Assembly (NCBI RefSeq): GCF_003590095.1
Contig: NC_039489.1
Coordinates: 6,324,001-6,388,000 of the forward strand
Length of the DNA: 64,000 bases
From: Trichoplusia ni
Lineage: Eukaryota; Arthropoda; Insecta; Lepidoptera; Noctuidae
Direction: 5' to 3'
The notes below the pieces were generated by a model. The model saw nothing but the letters and a program-made list of their open reading frames with translations, searched no databases and had not been told where the DNA came from. Shown here piece by piece: positions 11,734 through 23,285 of the stretch. The translations under genes were made by a program, and so were the position numbers. The first letter of the stretch is position 1. Each line of letters starts with the position of its first letter.

Positions 11734-13680
11734 CTACGTACTTTTTACTTTTACGGGAGTTAAGCGTTGCTTTAAGAAAAGCTGGTACGTTTTATAAACT
11801 ATTAAACTTGTACTAAATAAAATGACTAATAATCCTGCCAGTAATGTGAGCACCAGTTCCAGTTCCAGGTACTCCGCCCACGAGATGTTGGCGGCGGGCG
11901 AGCGCAGGTGCTTCGCGCCGCCGTGCCGCAGCACGTACTCCGTCCACCACACGGCGCGCTCCAGTGGAGTCTGCACCTCGTCACGCATCAGACTGCGCAA
12001 TTTGATTATATTCCGTCGAAAGCTAGAAATAAGACATGCAAAATATGAAATTGATACAGGATATACACTTACATTACATTCAAATACTGCGAAAAAAGAC
12101 ATCCTAAATTGTTACCTGTCATCTCCAATAACTTTGAGCAATGTATTTTTGAAAGTTTCTATAGTAATGTCTTCCAAGTCCAATCGAACACCGATTTTAT
12201 GATAGACGTATTTTTCAACGTTAAACCATTGATCACCCAGCATTGGGACTCCAATCAATGGAACGCCAGCAGTTATCGCTTCGTCAGTTGATTGTAGACC
12301 TCCTTGTGTCACAAATACCTTAATTTTTGGATGCCCTGCAAAAAAATAGATGGACTTGGAATCATAGATCCTATTACTTTTATCTACCACCTACTGAATT
12401 ACAAACACATTTCATTAAAACAGACTGTTAGCCTGTATATAATTCCAAATTCTAAAAACTTTGCGACGTCTTACTCAGTAAATCCGACTGCGGCAACCAC
12501 TTTGAGATTCTGATGTTCTCAGTACGTCCAGGCAGCTCGTCTCCGTTCCACTTCCATAACACATCGTAAGGCAACTGAGAGAATGCTTTCACTAGGACTT
12601 TAATTCTATCAGCGGGTAGCATAGTTGGGTCCACATTGGTACCAAAACTTATATAAATCACACCGTTTTTCGATGAATCCAAATATGATTTAAGATCCTG
12701 AAATTGCAAAGTTTTTGATCACTTTGCGATATGTTAGTATTCTTAAGTAGCCAAAAGAACAAGAATAAAGAAATGTTCCGCTATAAATTATAAGTACGTA
12801 AAATTTAAGCTACTGCTAAAGCAACAATAACAATGTTCAAAATGAATACCTTGGGCAATTCTTTCTCCGGGTTTTGGTGCAGGCCCCCTGTGTAAACAAC
12901 AGTAGGAGGAACTGGTCGAACACCTTCAAACACTGGATACACATTCAAGAACAGCATGTGTACATTGTCATAAAGTTCTGTCACAGTTGGTACGTCCGGT
13001 CCAAGAATTTCTTGCAATATTTTATTCTCTAGATGCGCATTATTGTGGTATATCCACTTCAACATGTAATGATTATACAGTTCCGTTATTTTCTCCCACA
13101 TTGTCAAATGATTCAGTTTTTGCCGCATAATGTCTGGATAAAGAATAGGATGTGTTGGAGCTCCTATTGTTGCGAAATTGTCAAACACTCCTCCAAAAGA
13201 ACTCATTTGTATGACTGGAGCTTTGAAAACATGAGAATATGCGAGAGATTGTCTAAAACATGCTTCCACAATTATTAAATCAAATTTCACATTTTTGTCG
13301 TTGATTAGAAGTTGCACATTTCCATCTTTTAACTGTTCTCCAAAAATTAAAGCAGACACTCTCAAATACGTTTTCATTTGAACTAGCAAATCATCCTTAT
13401 TACCTTTTGGCATTTTACTCGTTTCTTGTATGAACATATTATACGATAAATCGTGAAGGTCGATTTCTGTCAGGTTAGCAGGAGCTCCTCCTTTCGGGAA
13501 GGCGGGATCTGTTGTGATGACGGTGACATCGTGTCCTCTCTTAGCGAGCTCTTGAGTCAAAGGTCGAAACACTACTTGATGGCTGATAGATGAGGTTGGA
13601 ACCACTACTAATATCTTTGCTCCTTCATTTATATTCACAAAAAAAATGTAGCTTATAAATAAATGCACAAGGAATCGCAT
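11734..13680 (-). CDS. UGT33-like: UDP-glycosyltransferase (UGT33-like) locus 3
   Basis: Exons 13680-12850, 12697-12475, 12335-12116 and 12022-11734 encode 520 aa. The signal peptide is MRFLVHLFISYIFFVNINEG. The catalytic His is residue 34, in PTSSISHQ. Exon 1 ends GLHQNPEKELPK. Exon 2 holds YISFGTNVDPTMLPADRI. Exon 3 holds VTQGGLQSTDEA and GDQWFNVEKYVYHKIGVRLD. Exon 4 begins SFRRN, where most paralogues have SYRRN or SYRQN. It ends with an anchor (LLAGLLVILFSTSLIVYKTY) and the tail PVKVKST. All junctions are GT-AG in phases 0, 1 and 2. Its promoter has the class-A layout but a degenerate palindrome. Predicted ER-membrane enzyme of xenobiotic conjugation; the substrate is not predictable. Confidence 0.92.
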
Positions 13681-13740
13681 GTTACACGTTTACTGCTTGA
13701 CGATTCAAATTTTACTGGTAGTTTCCAGTCCTAATACCCT

Positions 13741-13771
13741 TATATACTATTTTTATTTTAGTATCACTGTC
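13741..13771 (-). promoter_or_regulatory. Core promoter of UGT locus 3: TATA box with degenerate GATA site
   Basis: On minus, gacagtgatac (13771-13761) is followed by an AT-rich spacer and tatataagg at 13746-13738. One GATA half is mutated (gaca) and the spacing to the TATA box is longer than in loci 1, 2, 4, 6, 8 and 9. Confidence 0.45.
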
Positions 13772-14004
13772 ATTGTCAAAAAAGGAAGTTAGGGCAGAGT
13801 CATCAAAATTAAAAGATAAATGCCAACTTTCGACTTTTGTCATGACTAGTAATTTTCCTATTTTTATTAAAATCTTATTAAACACTAATAAACGAAAAAT
13901 GGGATTTTTACGTACAGCATTTGATTGTACAAATTAAAGTGAAATATGACAAACATTTCTTAAAAAAAAATCATTTAAAATAAAAGTAACTGAAATTGAT
14001 CAGG

Positions 14005-14062
14005 ATGCTTGTTTCTATAATTCTTGATTTAAGAAAAAATCAAGAATTATAGAAACAAGCAT
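14005..14062. repeat. Perfect 26-bp inverted repeat with 6-nt loop
   Basis: Left arm 14005-14030 (atgcttgtttctataattct and on), loop 14031-14036 (aagaaa), right arm 14037-14062 are exactly complementary. It could be a young MITE core or a small-RNA precursor. No flanking terminal repeats are recognised. Confidence 0.75.
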
Positions 14063-14608
14063 GAAAAAGCATTAAAAAGGTTAAAACATGTATTTTTTAA
14101 ATTTTGTACATATTTGTCATGGCACATAGAACTTTAACACAGCATGCCTTTGAGCAGATCTCTGTACATAAGACCCTTGGGTAAGTAATGCTATTTTTTA
14201 GGAATTGGCTCATAAATGCTTATAGACACACTTTTGCACTTTCCCAGATTATCGGAAAAATTTCAGTTTTACTATGTCATCTGAAAAGTGGAAAAAAAAA
14301 TGTTTGATAAGACTCGTTGTGTACATGAATTGTAAATATTTTAAAAAATCAGTGATCATGCATGACTTTATTCATATCAATAAATGACTAGCAAGATTTA
14401 AATAGCGAAACGAAAAGATGATAAGTACATTGATAAATGTTATCATCATTTATCGACAGATAATTTAGCAGTATCTGTAAAATTGGAATAATCCTATACA
14501 TGCTTATACGAAACCACTTGTCGAACCTCTACACATCTTCTTATGTTACTTGAAGACCAGAAAATCATGTAAGATAAAGGCTAATGAAACTTAGCTTGCT
14601 AAAATAAT

Positions 14609-14867
14609 CTATACTAATTTATAAAGCTGAAGAGTTTGTTTGTTTGTTTGTTTGAACGCACTAATCTCAGGAACTTCTGGACCAAATTGAAAAATTATTT
14701 TTGTGTTGAATAGACCATTCATCGAGGAAGGCTTAAGGCTATAAACCATCACGCTGCGACTAATAGGAGCGAAAATACAATGGAAAATGTGAAAAAAAAA
14801 CAGGGCGGCTATAAATCATAACTTACATTTTCTACCCACGGGGACGAAGTCACGGGCAACAGCTAGT
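14609..14867 (-). repeat. Dispersed repeat family A, copy 1
   Basis: On minus it starts 'actagctgttgcccgtgac', continues through 'gcagcgtgatggttta' and 'cgatgaatggtctattcaac', and ends 'ctcttcagctttataaat'. A (gttt)n run lies at 14637-14655. Other copies are at 26131-26416 (inverted), 26813-27070 and 34887-35111. This is a short interspersed element, widespread in moths and unassigned. Confidence 0.7.
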
Positions 14868-16682
14868 TTATGATAAAAATTAAAGAGACAGGGAATGTCT
14901 CCTCTTCTCCGTTCCTCTATTTTTAAATGGTGATATTGGAATCACGGTCATCAATTAACACCCCGTTGGGTGTTCGAAGAAAGAGATACGACTATTAAAT
15001 AAGTCTTTTTAAAGGTTTACAAGTGCAGCACGTAGAGCCTTTATTGAGAATTTTAATCTAAAATGTGCTGTCTAGTTGTAATATCCAGCTACGTTCTATG
15101 CGGGAAATCCAAGTTAGGTGCAGAACTATGGAGCAATATGGATAAAGAGATAAAGTAGTCTAAAAAGTATAATGATGAAGCTACGATATGCAGCAGATGG
15201 GCCGAGACCGGCGCGAGCGGCTATAGATGTCAACCCGAGGTAACCCGAGGTATCCATGGAACGACAAAGATTTCGCCTTCTTGGGTCTCAGTCGGGGTAG
15301 GTTTCCTCGTTATTACGCTACTAGATAGCCCTGATGACATATTGGCTCTATCAACCCTTCTCCGTGACCCTCTCGACCATACAGATTCCGTTACATCGCT
15401 TCTCATAAACAGCTACCGTTTTAATGATTCGAACCATTCCTTCATTCCCTACCTTACCTTTTATATCTTAAGCTTTGAAAAAGCATGTTCATATGACAGT
15501 TCACTTCACCAATTTAACGGTAGACGTAATAAGAAAAAAAGAATAAAAAACTATGAACTAGATTTAATGGTAACGTAGTCAAACGCTACGCAATTTTACC
15601 AGTCCAAGGAAAGAAGACTTTGTGGGTGGCCATGGCCAATCTGCGGTTCTTTGTGGTACAATTTATTAGTGCCAATAATTTAGAGTTGTGTGTGTGATAA
15701 AGTCATGAATTCTACAGTACAACCAGTACGACAACTAGTTACTAGTGCCTACAAGCAGCACCCGTTCACGATAAAACATGGACAGCTGTTACCCTCCTTA
15801 CCATATTACTGAGTCTTATTGTAGAATGCAATGAACTGATGACAATGCCAATGACAAGAAAAGACAACCATTCCTATTCAAAGGCTCGTATTATACCTAT
15901 ATATGAGGTATTTTATATATGAGAAAACATGGATTATAAACACTCGCTTGAAAACTATGTATTTCAAATTATTTTTTATTTCTCTCTTTCTAAGTATTTT
16001 TACTTGAATCAGAAAATATGCTTCTAGCTTTGTAATTGGCTGCTCATGTTTAACCCTTTTATATAGAAACTGGCATTGGAATATGTTCACTCTGAAAATC
16101 GCCAGATCCTGGTCTTCCACCAATCAATTGGAAGCGAACATCATAAAACACCATATACTCACCGTGTTAGGCTTAGTTAAAAGTTTAATACAAAAAAAAA
16201 CTTAAAATGCCTTTAGATCGTCCTTTGAAGCGTAAGCAAGGTAAAAAATCAAAAGCAATTAACTTGATTCACAATAATATATTTTCAATAATTGAGAAAA
16301 ACAAACATTGTGTTGCAAAAAAAATAATTTGGTCTTCTAACTTCAGTACAACATAAATACACTAATCACAGTTTTTTATAACTGTGAAAGGCCTATAATA
16401 TACAAAGTATGTTTGTTTCCTCTCCACACTCGGACTGCAAGACCGATCAAAATAAAATTACCACAAAGGCTACATTTTATTCGTGAGTAAAATTAAATAA
16501 ATCTTTAAATTACGACTGCGTCTGCTCATTAAATGAGTAGACTCGAATTTGAGTCCTTAATTATTTCTTTCTGAACATGAAAATTATACAAAGACGAACT
16601 CGATTCGATTCAGTCTTTACTGGTCAACCATAGGGTCATTCAGACACGGCAAGAAGTATTTATTAGGACACAAAATTTTTAC

Positions 16683-18544
16683 CTACGAACTTTTCAATTT
16701 TACTGGAGCTGAAATTGGTTTGAAGAAATACTTGAATAATTTATACGATATAACTCCAAAAGTAAATAGAACGACTAATAGTCCTGCCAGTAATGTGAGC
16801 ACCAGTTCCAGTTCTAGGTACTCCCACCACGAGATGTTGGCGGCGGGCGAGCGCAGGTGCTTCGCGCCGCCGTGCCGCAGCACGTACTCCGTCCACCACA
16901 CGGCGCGCTCCAGTGGAGTCTGCACCTCATCATGCATCAGAGTACGCAGTCTTACTACATTTTGTCTGTAACTGAAAGATACAAACGAATATAAAAACAC
17001 GTTACACTATGATAGTACGTAGAATGCAAGTATAACAACATCAAGAACTAAAAGTGAATAGTGCTACGCAAAAGATATACCTGTCATTTTTTATAATCTT
17101 CAGCAGTGCGTTTTTGAAGTTTTCGACTGTCATGTCATCTAAGTCAAATCCAATACCGATATTATGTGTAACATATTTTTCAACGTTGAACCATTGATCG
17201 CCCCACATTGGGATCCCAATCAAAGGAACGCCAGCAGTTATTGCTTCATCTGTAGATTGTAGACCTCCTTGCGTCACGAAAACTTTTATTTTAGGATGTT
17301 CTGCAAAAAAAGAAGACTTAGGTCAAGTCGCTGTGTTGTTTTGCTGCATCTAAAAGCTTTAAAAAGTGATGTCTAGTACTCACTGAGTAGATCTGACTGC
17401 GGCAACCACTTTGAGATTCTGATGTTTGCAGTACGTCCAGGCAGCTCGTCTCCGTTCCACTTCCATAACACATCGTAAGGCAGCTGAGAGAATGCTTTCA
17501 CGAGGACTTGGAGTCTATCAGCGGGGAGCCCAGCTGGGTCCATGTTTGTGCCGAAACTGATGTAAATAACACCGTTTTTGGAAGAATCCAAATATGATTT
17601 CAGATCCTGAAATCAAAAGACAAATGTATTTTCGACGGATTGTAATGGAATTGGAATGGCAGAAAAAGTTGGAATATTTTTTTGCTGAATAATTAAAATG
17701 TTATAATTACCTTAGGCAGTTCTTTCTGTTGGATCTGATGCAGACCACTCGTGAACACAACGGTTGGTGGAACAGGTCGTATACCCACAAACACTGGATT
17801 CACATTCAAGAACAGCATATCCACATTATTGGCCAGTTCTGTGACACTCGGTACATCTGGTCCAACAATTTCTCGTAAAATTTTATCTTCTAGATGTCTG
17901 CTTTCGTAATGCATATATTCAAGCATATAATGGGTATAGAGTTCCGTTAGTTTTTCGTACATTGTGAGATTGTTTAACTTTTGTCGTAGAATTTTTGGAT
18001 AAAGAAGGGGGTGTGTTGGAGCTCCGATAATTTGGAAGTTGTCAAACATTACCCCAAAAGAACTCATTTGAATAACTGGAGCTTTGAAAATATGAGAAAA
18101 CACTAGCGCTTGTCTGACACCTGCTTCTAAGATCAACAGATCGAATTTCTGATTTTTATCTTTAATCAAACGTTGCACACTTTCGTCTTTTAACTGCTTA
18201 CCGAAAAGTTTAGGCCAAAACTTATAAAATATTCTGAAATTATTTAACATGTCCTTCTTATTACCTTTTGGCATTTTGCTTATTTCGTCTATGAAACCTT
18301 TGTACGTTAAATCGTGAAGATCGATTTCTGTCAGATTAGCAGGAGCTCCTCCTTTCGGGAAGGCGGGATCTGTTGTGATGATTGTGACATCATGTCCTCT
18401 TTTGGCGAGCTCTTGACTCAGAGGTCGGAAAACAACTTGGTGACTGACAGATGCTGTTGGAACCACTACCAATATTCTTGCTGCTTCATTGGAATTCACA
18501 ATGAAAATGGAATATAAAAATAATATATGCCCAAAGACCCGCAT
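16683..18544 (-). CDS. UGT33-like: UDP-glycosyltransferase (UGT33-like) locus 4
   Basis: Exons 18544-17711, 17606-17384, 17300-17081 and 16971-16683 encode 521 aa. I chose the ATG at 18544 (MRVFGHILFLYSIF) because it opens the signal peptide, as in the paralogues; an upstream in-frame extension of nine codons is unlikely. The catalytic His is residue 35 in PTASVSHQ. Exon 1 ends GLHQIQQKELPK and shares FLNVNPVFVGIRPVP with loci 8 and 9, so these three are close in the acceptor-binding half. Exon 3 reads LIGIPMWGDQWFN. Exon 4 carries MHDE instead of MRDE and ISWWEYLELELV instead of ISWAEY. The tail is PVKLKSS (KxKxx). Predicted ER-anchored sugar transferase; substrate unknown. Confidence 0.92.
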
Positions 18545-19358
18545 GGTTACACTTTCACAGATTGATGACAATTGGTATATTTTAAATTTATTGTTTTTAT
18601 ATACGGATTTATACAGATACCGTTATCTATCGTGTAGTAAATATTCACAAATGTCATAGCTGAAAAAGCAGCATGACGAAGACTTACAAAAAATGTGTGA
18701 TAAAAACGACTAATGCGTCTATACTTTGCGTCGGCTAGATAATAAATTGCGATTTTCAATGACTTGTTAATTTGGATGCTCTACCCTTCTCCTTTAGTTT
18801 TGTTTATCACTTGTAAAGATAATTACGATGATAATTTCGATTATTTGACATTTTTTTTAAGATAAGATATACTCGTATATCGCAGCAAATTTGTTTTATT
18901 ACTTTTTTATCATGCCGTGCATTACAGCTGTAGTTTGTTGTTGCTGTGTTCATAATATTTTGGGGCATACAACGTACTTATTATTAAAATCATGTTTTTG
19001 TAATAATTCATTAAGATTTTCATAATTTATCTTTTTAACTTTAATTCAAAATTAGTTCGGAGTTTTATTAAAAAACCAAAGTGGGTAATTTTTTGTGCGC
19101 AAATTAAAAAAAAAATACACAGTATAACTTAATGTAGGTATCTACGTTTTAAATTAAATAACAATCTTGCAACTTAATTATGTGTACCTTATTATGATAA
19201 TTTCACATTGGAAGTAAAAAAGACATTTAAAGGGAATTAAGAATAAAAAAAAAGAATCTCGAAGTTCCACATTATAATTAAAATCTAAACATACATTCAA
19301 ATCGTCGTTACGTTGCCTTCTTAAGATTTAAAAAGCGTTTCACATAATATTTATAGGT
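18545..19358. other. Short intergenic region between UGT loci 4 and 5
   Basis: Very AT-rich. Apart from the locus 4 promoter I see no gene and no clear repeat. Confidence 0.5.
18598..18628 (-). promoter_or_regulatory. Core promoter of UGT locus 4: GATA palindrome plus TATA box
   Basis: On minus, agata-acgg-tatct (18628-18615) is an exact 5-bp inverted repeat with a 4-nt spacer. It is followed 11 nt later by tatata (18603-18598). The spacer differs from loci 1 and 2 (acgg versus gtga) while both half-sites are kept, which points to selection on the half-sites. Confidence 0.6.
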
Positions 19359-21147
19359 CTAATGCTCGGCGCATTTTTCTTTATTATTACTGAAAAAGTG
19401 CTTGTATAATGCAAATAGTATCATCACAAATACGGTTATAATGCTAAAGAGTCCTGCCAGTAATGTGAGCACCAGTTCCAGTTCTAGGTACTCCGCCCAC
19501 GAGATGTTGGCGGCGGGCGAGCGCAGGTGCTTCGCGCCGCCGTGCCGCAGCACGTACTCCGTCCACCACACGGCGCGCTCCAGTGGAGTCTGCACCTCGT
19601 CACGCATGAACCCCCGCAGTTTGATTATATTCTGACGATAGCTAAACGGATAAAGCCCTCATGGTTTGAAAACAATAAGTCCGAAAAAGACTATGAAAAT
19701 AACATTAGTCACGATTGATACCTGTCATCGTTGATAACTTTCAGGATCGAGCTTTTGAAATTTTCAACTGTCATGTCACCCAAATCCAATCGAAGACCGA
19801 TCTTATGATATACGTATTCCTCAACGTTGTACCACTGATCAGCCACCATGGGAACTCCAATCAGTGGAACGCCAGCAGTAATCGCTTCGTCAGTAGATTG
19901 GAGACCTCCTTGTGTCACAAATAACTTGAGTTTAGGATGCCCTGAAAATATTAAAAACTTGTTATGAGTCACATACAATAATCCTTCATTAAATTTTTCA
20001 ATAATCCTTAATATTGGCACTTACTCAGTAGATCTGACTGCGGCAACCACTTTGAGATTCTGATGTTCTCAGTACGGCCAGGCAGCTCGTCTCCATTCCA
20101 CTTCCATAACACATCGTAAGGCAACTGAGAGAATGCTTCCACTAGTACTTGGATTCTGTCGGCAGGCAACATAGTAGGGTCTACATTTGTACCAAAACTC
20201 ATGTAAATCACACCATTTTGTGAAGAGTCTAAATAAGATTTGAGATCCTGCAATCATAATAATTAGTAGCCACTGTTTTAAAGAGGCTTACAAAATTAAC
20301 TTGGTCGAAATGCAAGAGGTACCTGAGGCAACTCCTTCTCCGAGTTTTGGTGCAGGCCACCCATGTAGATGACGTTGGGTGGAACTGGTCGAATACCTTC
20401 AAACACTGGATACATATTTAAAAACAGCAGATCTACTTTATTATATAGTTCTGTAACAGATGGGATGTTTGATCCAAAATGTTTCTGAAGCATTTTATCT
20501 TCCAAACGTATACTATCGTAAAATAACTTCTGAACTATGTAGTAGGTATACGATTCTGTTATTTTCTCCCACATAGTAAGATTGTTCAGTCTTTGGCGAT
20601 TAACAGTTGGATATAGAATAGGATGAGTTGGGATCCCGAATGCTTCGCTGTTATGAAATAAAGCCCCAAGAGAACTCATAAGAATTACAGGTGCATCATA
20701 AATATAAGTGAACGCTAATGCAGGTCTAACCCGAGCTTCTATAATTAACAAATCAAATTTCTGATTTTTATCTTCAATCAAACGTCGCACACTCTCAGCA
20801 CTTAGTTGTTTATCAACAGCCTCTACATTAAAGGAAATCAGCTTTTCAATTTGTTGCCGCATATCATTTGCATGTCCTCTTGGTACATTCGCTGCATACT
20901 GTACATATAATTGGTATGATACATCATGAACGTCGATTTCTGTGAGGTTAGCAGGGGCTTCTCCTTTCGGGAAGGCAGGATCTGTTGTGATGACGGTGAC
21001 ATCGTGTCCTCTCTTAGCTAGCTCTTGAGTCAAACGTCGGAACACAACCTGGTGACTGATTGAAGGCGTTGGAAACACACCCAATATCCTCGCCGCTTCA
21101 CTAGTTTTTGTAAAAAATAAACACGTTAATAAGTACAAAATGTGCAT
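19359..21147 (-). CDS. UGT33-like: UDP-glycosyltransferase (UGT33-like) locus 5, atypical C-terminus
   Basis: Exons 21147-20323, 20247-20025, 19941-19722 and 19641-19359 encode 516 aa. The signal peptide is MHILYLLTCLFFTKTSEA. The N-terminal half belongs to class B: RILGVFPTPSISHQ, EIDVHDVSYQ, PVILMSSLGALFHN, PPNVIYMGGLHQN; exon 1 ends ELPQ. Exon 2 reads YMSFGTNVDPTML, and exon 3 GDMTVENF. The membrane anchor is present (LLAGLFSIITVFVMILFALY), but the cytosolic tail ends NNKEKCAEH and lacks the KxKxx signal of the other loci. A late frameshift is possible, because another frame of the same bases reads KMRRA. The gene may therefore differ in ER retention. Loci 7, 10 and 11 are its nearest relatives. 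Confidence 0.9.
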
Positions 21148-21191
21148 GTTTTTACCTTCACAAACTTGTTAAGACTAATTTAGAAACAGAA

Positions 21192-21266
21192 TTGGCACGT
21201 GCTGCATTGCACTTTACGTGCCAAGTCGTATAGTTTCTATTTATAATATTGATTCGACTATGAAAT
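21192..21266 (-). promoter_or_regulatory. Class-B promoter of UGT locus 5 with inverted repeat
   Basis: The block 21266-21233, read on minus as atttcatagtcgaatcaata then ttataaatagaaac, aligns with the promoters of loci 7 and 10. Downstream of it a perfect 9-bp inverted repeat, ttggcacgt...acgtgccaa (21192-21200 and 21216-21224), includes an E-box (cacgtg, 21197-21202). The repeat sits about 45 nt before the ATG, so it may be in the 5' UTR. Confidence 0.5.
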
Positions 21267-22177
21267 GCGTACCTACTTCATCCAAAACTAGCGCTCTAGC
21301 AATCAAGCGCTTTATACCCATAAAAATATAAATTAAAAAAGCGTTACCTAAGTTTTATATGTTCTAAGAACCAACTCATTTCTTATGATGTTCCCCTGAG
21401 GCGTGCTCAACGACTGGCAATATGTGACATGTGGCTGATAAGGACTTTTACACATGCAAAAGATTAGGGTGAACATGATGGAAAAACTATGGTCTAGAAG
21501 TACGGGTTTCGGGTGACTATGATACGAAAAATACTTAGATTTGAAATGAAAAAACATAAAATGTAGTTTTGTTTGCATGGTTTCTATTCTGTAAGCAAAT
21601 TCTTCATCACCCGTTTTTATTATTTCATTCGGGGAGTTTATACGATTTGGGACAATATTCTAGAATATATATTTTTTTTTAAATACACAAGACTTTTTTT
21701 GTTTAACTTATAAAGCGGACTATAACACTTGATAAGACCTCCTTAATGTTTCAAAAGGACTTCTTAAGATATTGTCAAAATGAATCGTATCTTTGTGAAC
21801 ATCTTGAAATCCATCCATTGAAAAGACGTGAGAAGGCAAAATTTCAAGGCTATTGTTGATAAATATTATCATAATTTGGGAACAGACATCTTAATTATAA
21901 ATTTTGGAGATAACCTGATGACCTACAATTTTCGCGATGAATGGTGTACTATCAGAAGATGTGATCACACACGAATTATGACGTCAGAGATTAGTGGAGC
22001 AAAACTCAGGTCATCAAAGAACTGTGTGCGTTTAATAGGTTGCCAGGACAGTCCCACTGTTCTTCGTTTCCACATCTACTGTTTTCCACATTTACATGGA
22101 TTCCCATTTACTCGTGACGTTGAATATTTTCTTACTCGACATCCATTTTTATCCCAAATAATTGAGTTTCAAATATA

Positions 22178-22265
22178 ATGTGGTTGGCTTCCAGTTTAAC
22201 CGGATGCATTCTTTTACCAGTGTTTCACAAGGAGCGATTGCCTATCTGACTTCATCAATACAGGT
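22178..22265. repeat. Dispersed repeat family B, copy 2 (fragment)
   Basis: It contains 'ggcttccagtttaaccgg', 'ccagtgtttcacaaggagcg' and 'ttgcctatctgact', matching 25650-25730. Confidence 0.6.
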
Positions 22266-23285
22266 ATCTCTTAGTAAGACTGTTTGTTTTTCTAGCTTCC
22301 AACTACCTACTATATGGCATATGATGGCTTAACTCTTTTTTTTATGGTGGAAAGTAGTCAAAAGATTTACGGTCTCGAAGTAGATGATCCCATCTGCCGC
22401 GCTGCACATGTGTTTTATATAAGCCCTTAATACACGACCATGACGCGCGTACACAGCGTTGTCATGCATCCTATTTTATTTATGTGTTATAACGAATTCG
22501 CAACATTGTAAGAAGCGGATGTCATCCATGTGTTTTTAAAGATTGTGTGTGAAATGTAACGGCCAACATACATCGACTTCTTGATCTGTAAACTATTCTC
22601 GCACATGACCAATAAAAGTAGAGATATTTATAAATTGTAAAAGGAACCCTTCTACCGAGGCACTACTTTCTGACTGTTTGTCCATCTGCAACCATTCTGT
22701 CTCAGGAACCATTCAAGTCACACAGTTAATTTTTTTCAAAATGTGTTCGTTATCGTCGTAAAAACGAATATTTTAAATAGCGAACATGGAGAGATCAAAA
22801 AAGTAACGACCTTTAGCGACAGTTAACAAATATATTTTATTAATGAGACAAAAACTTGGAATTACAAACTAAAACATATTCCTAGTGGAAAGGATATTGA
22901 TTCAATCCCTTGTCTCGAGTATTCAAGATATGATTCTAAACCCTTAAAATAATGTTTCTTGATGTTTCATAGCAAAAAAAAAAAACAACGATACTATTCA
23001 CTATGAGTAAAAGTACAGTAATTTTAAAATGGAATTAAGCGCGGTCAGAGGTTGAAAATTTTAAATCAGCCAATAAAGTACAGTACAGTAAAGTAACATT
23101 TACAGTACAAGTAAAGTTCAGTAACATTTTTGCGCGTAAATTTTAATATTACGATGCCTTTGATTTATAAAAAAAGGAAATTAACCCATGAGAACATAAC
23201 TATGATCTGATGATGAACATTTTGCCTTAATTTAGTGAACATTTTGTAAGTAAAAACAACATTAAAATTCAACGAAACAATAATT

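Larger units (their letters stand above)
13681..16682. other. Intergenic region between UGT loci 3 and 4
   Basis: No gene supported. It contains a perfect long hairpin (14005-14062) and a family-A repeat (14609-14867). There is also a short tandem duplication of 'aacccgaggt' near 15233-15252. The rest is unrecognised AT-rich sequence; a 78-codon frame at 15342-15578 has no family resemblance. Confidence 0.5.
21148..23285. other. Intergenic region between UGT loci 5 and 6
   Basis: A 116-codon frame at 21828-22178 has no domain. Parts of its sequence (words around 'gtgatc' and 'atgacgtcagag') also occur upstream of locus 10, so it is probably upstream DNA shared by UGT duplication, not a gene. 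A CRE-like palindrome tgacgtca is at 21979-21986. A family-B repeat fragment is at 22178-22265. The rest holds nothing I recognise. Confidence 0.5.

Noticed and set aside
21828..22178. A 116-codon open frame between loci 5 and 6
   Set aside because: No domain, composition or splice support; part of the same DNA recurs upstream of locus 10 without the frame.
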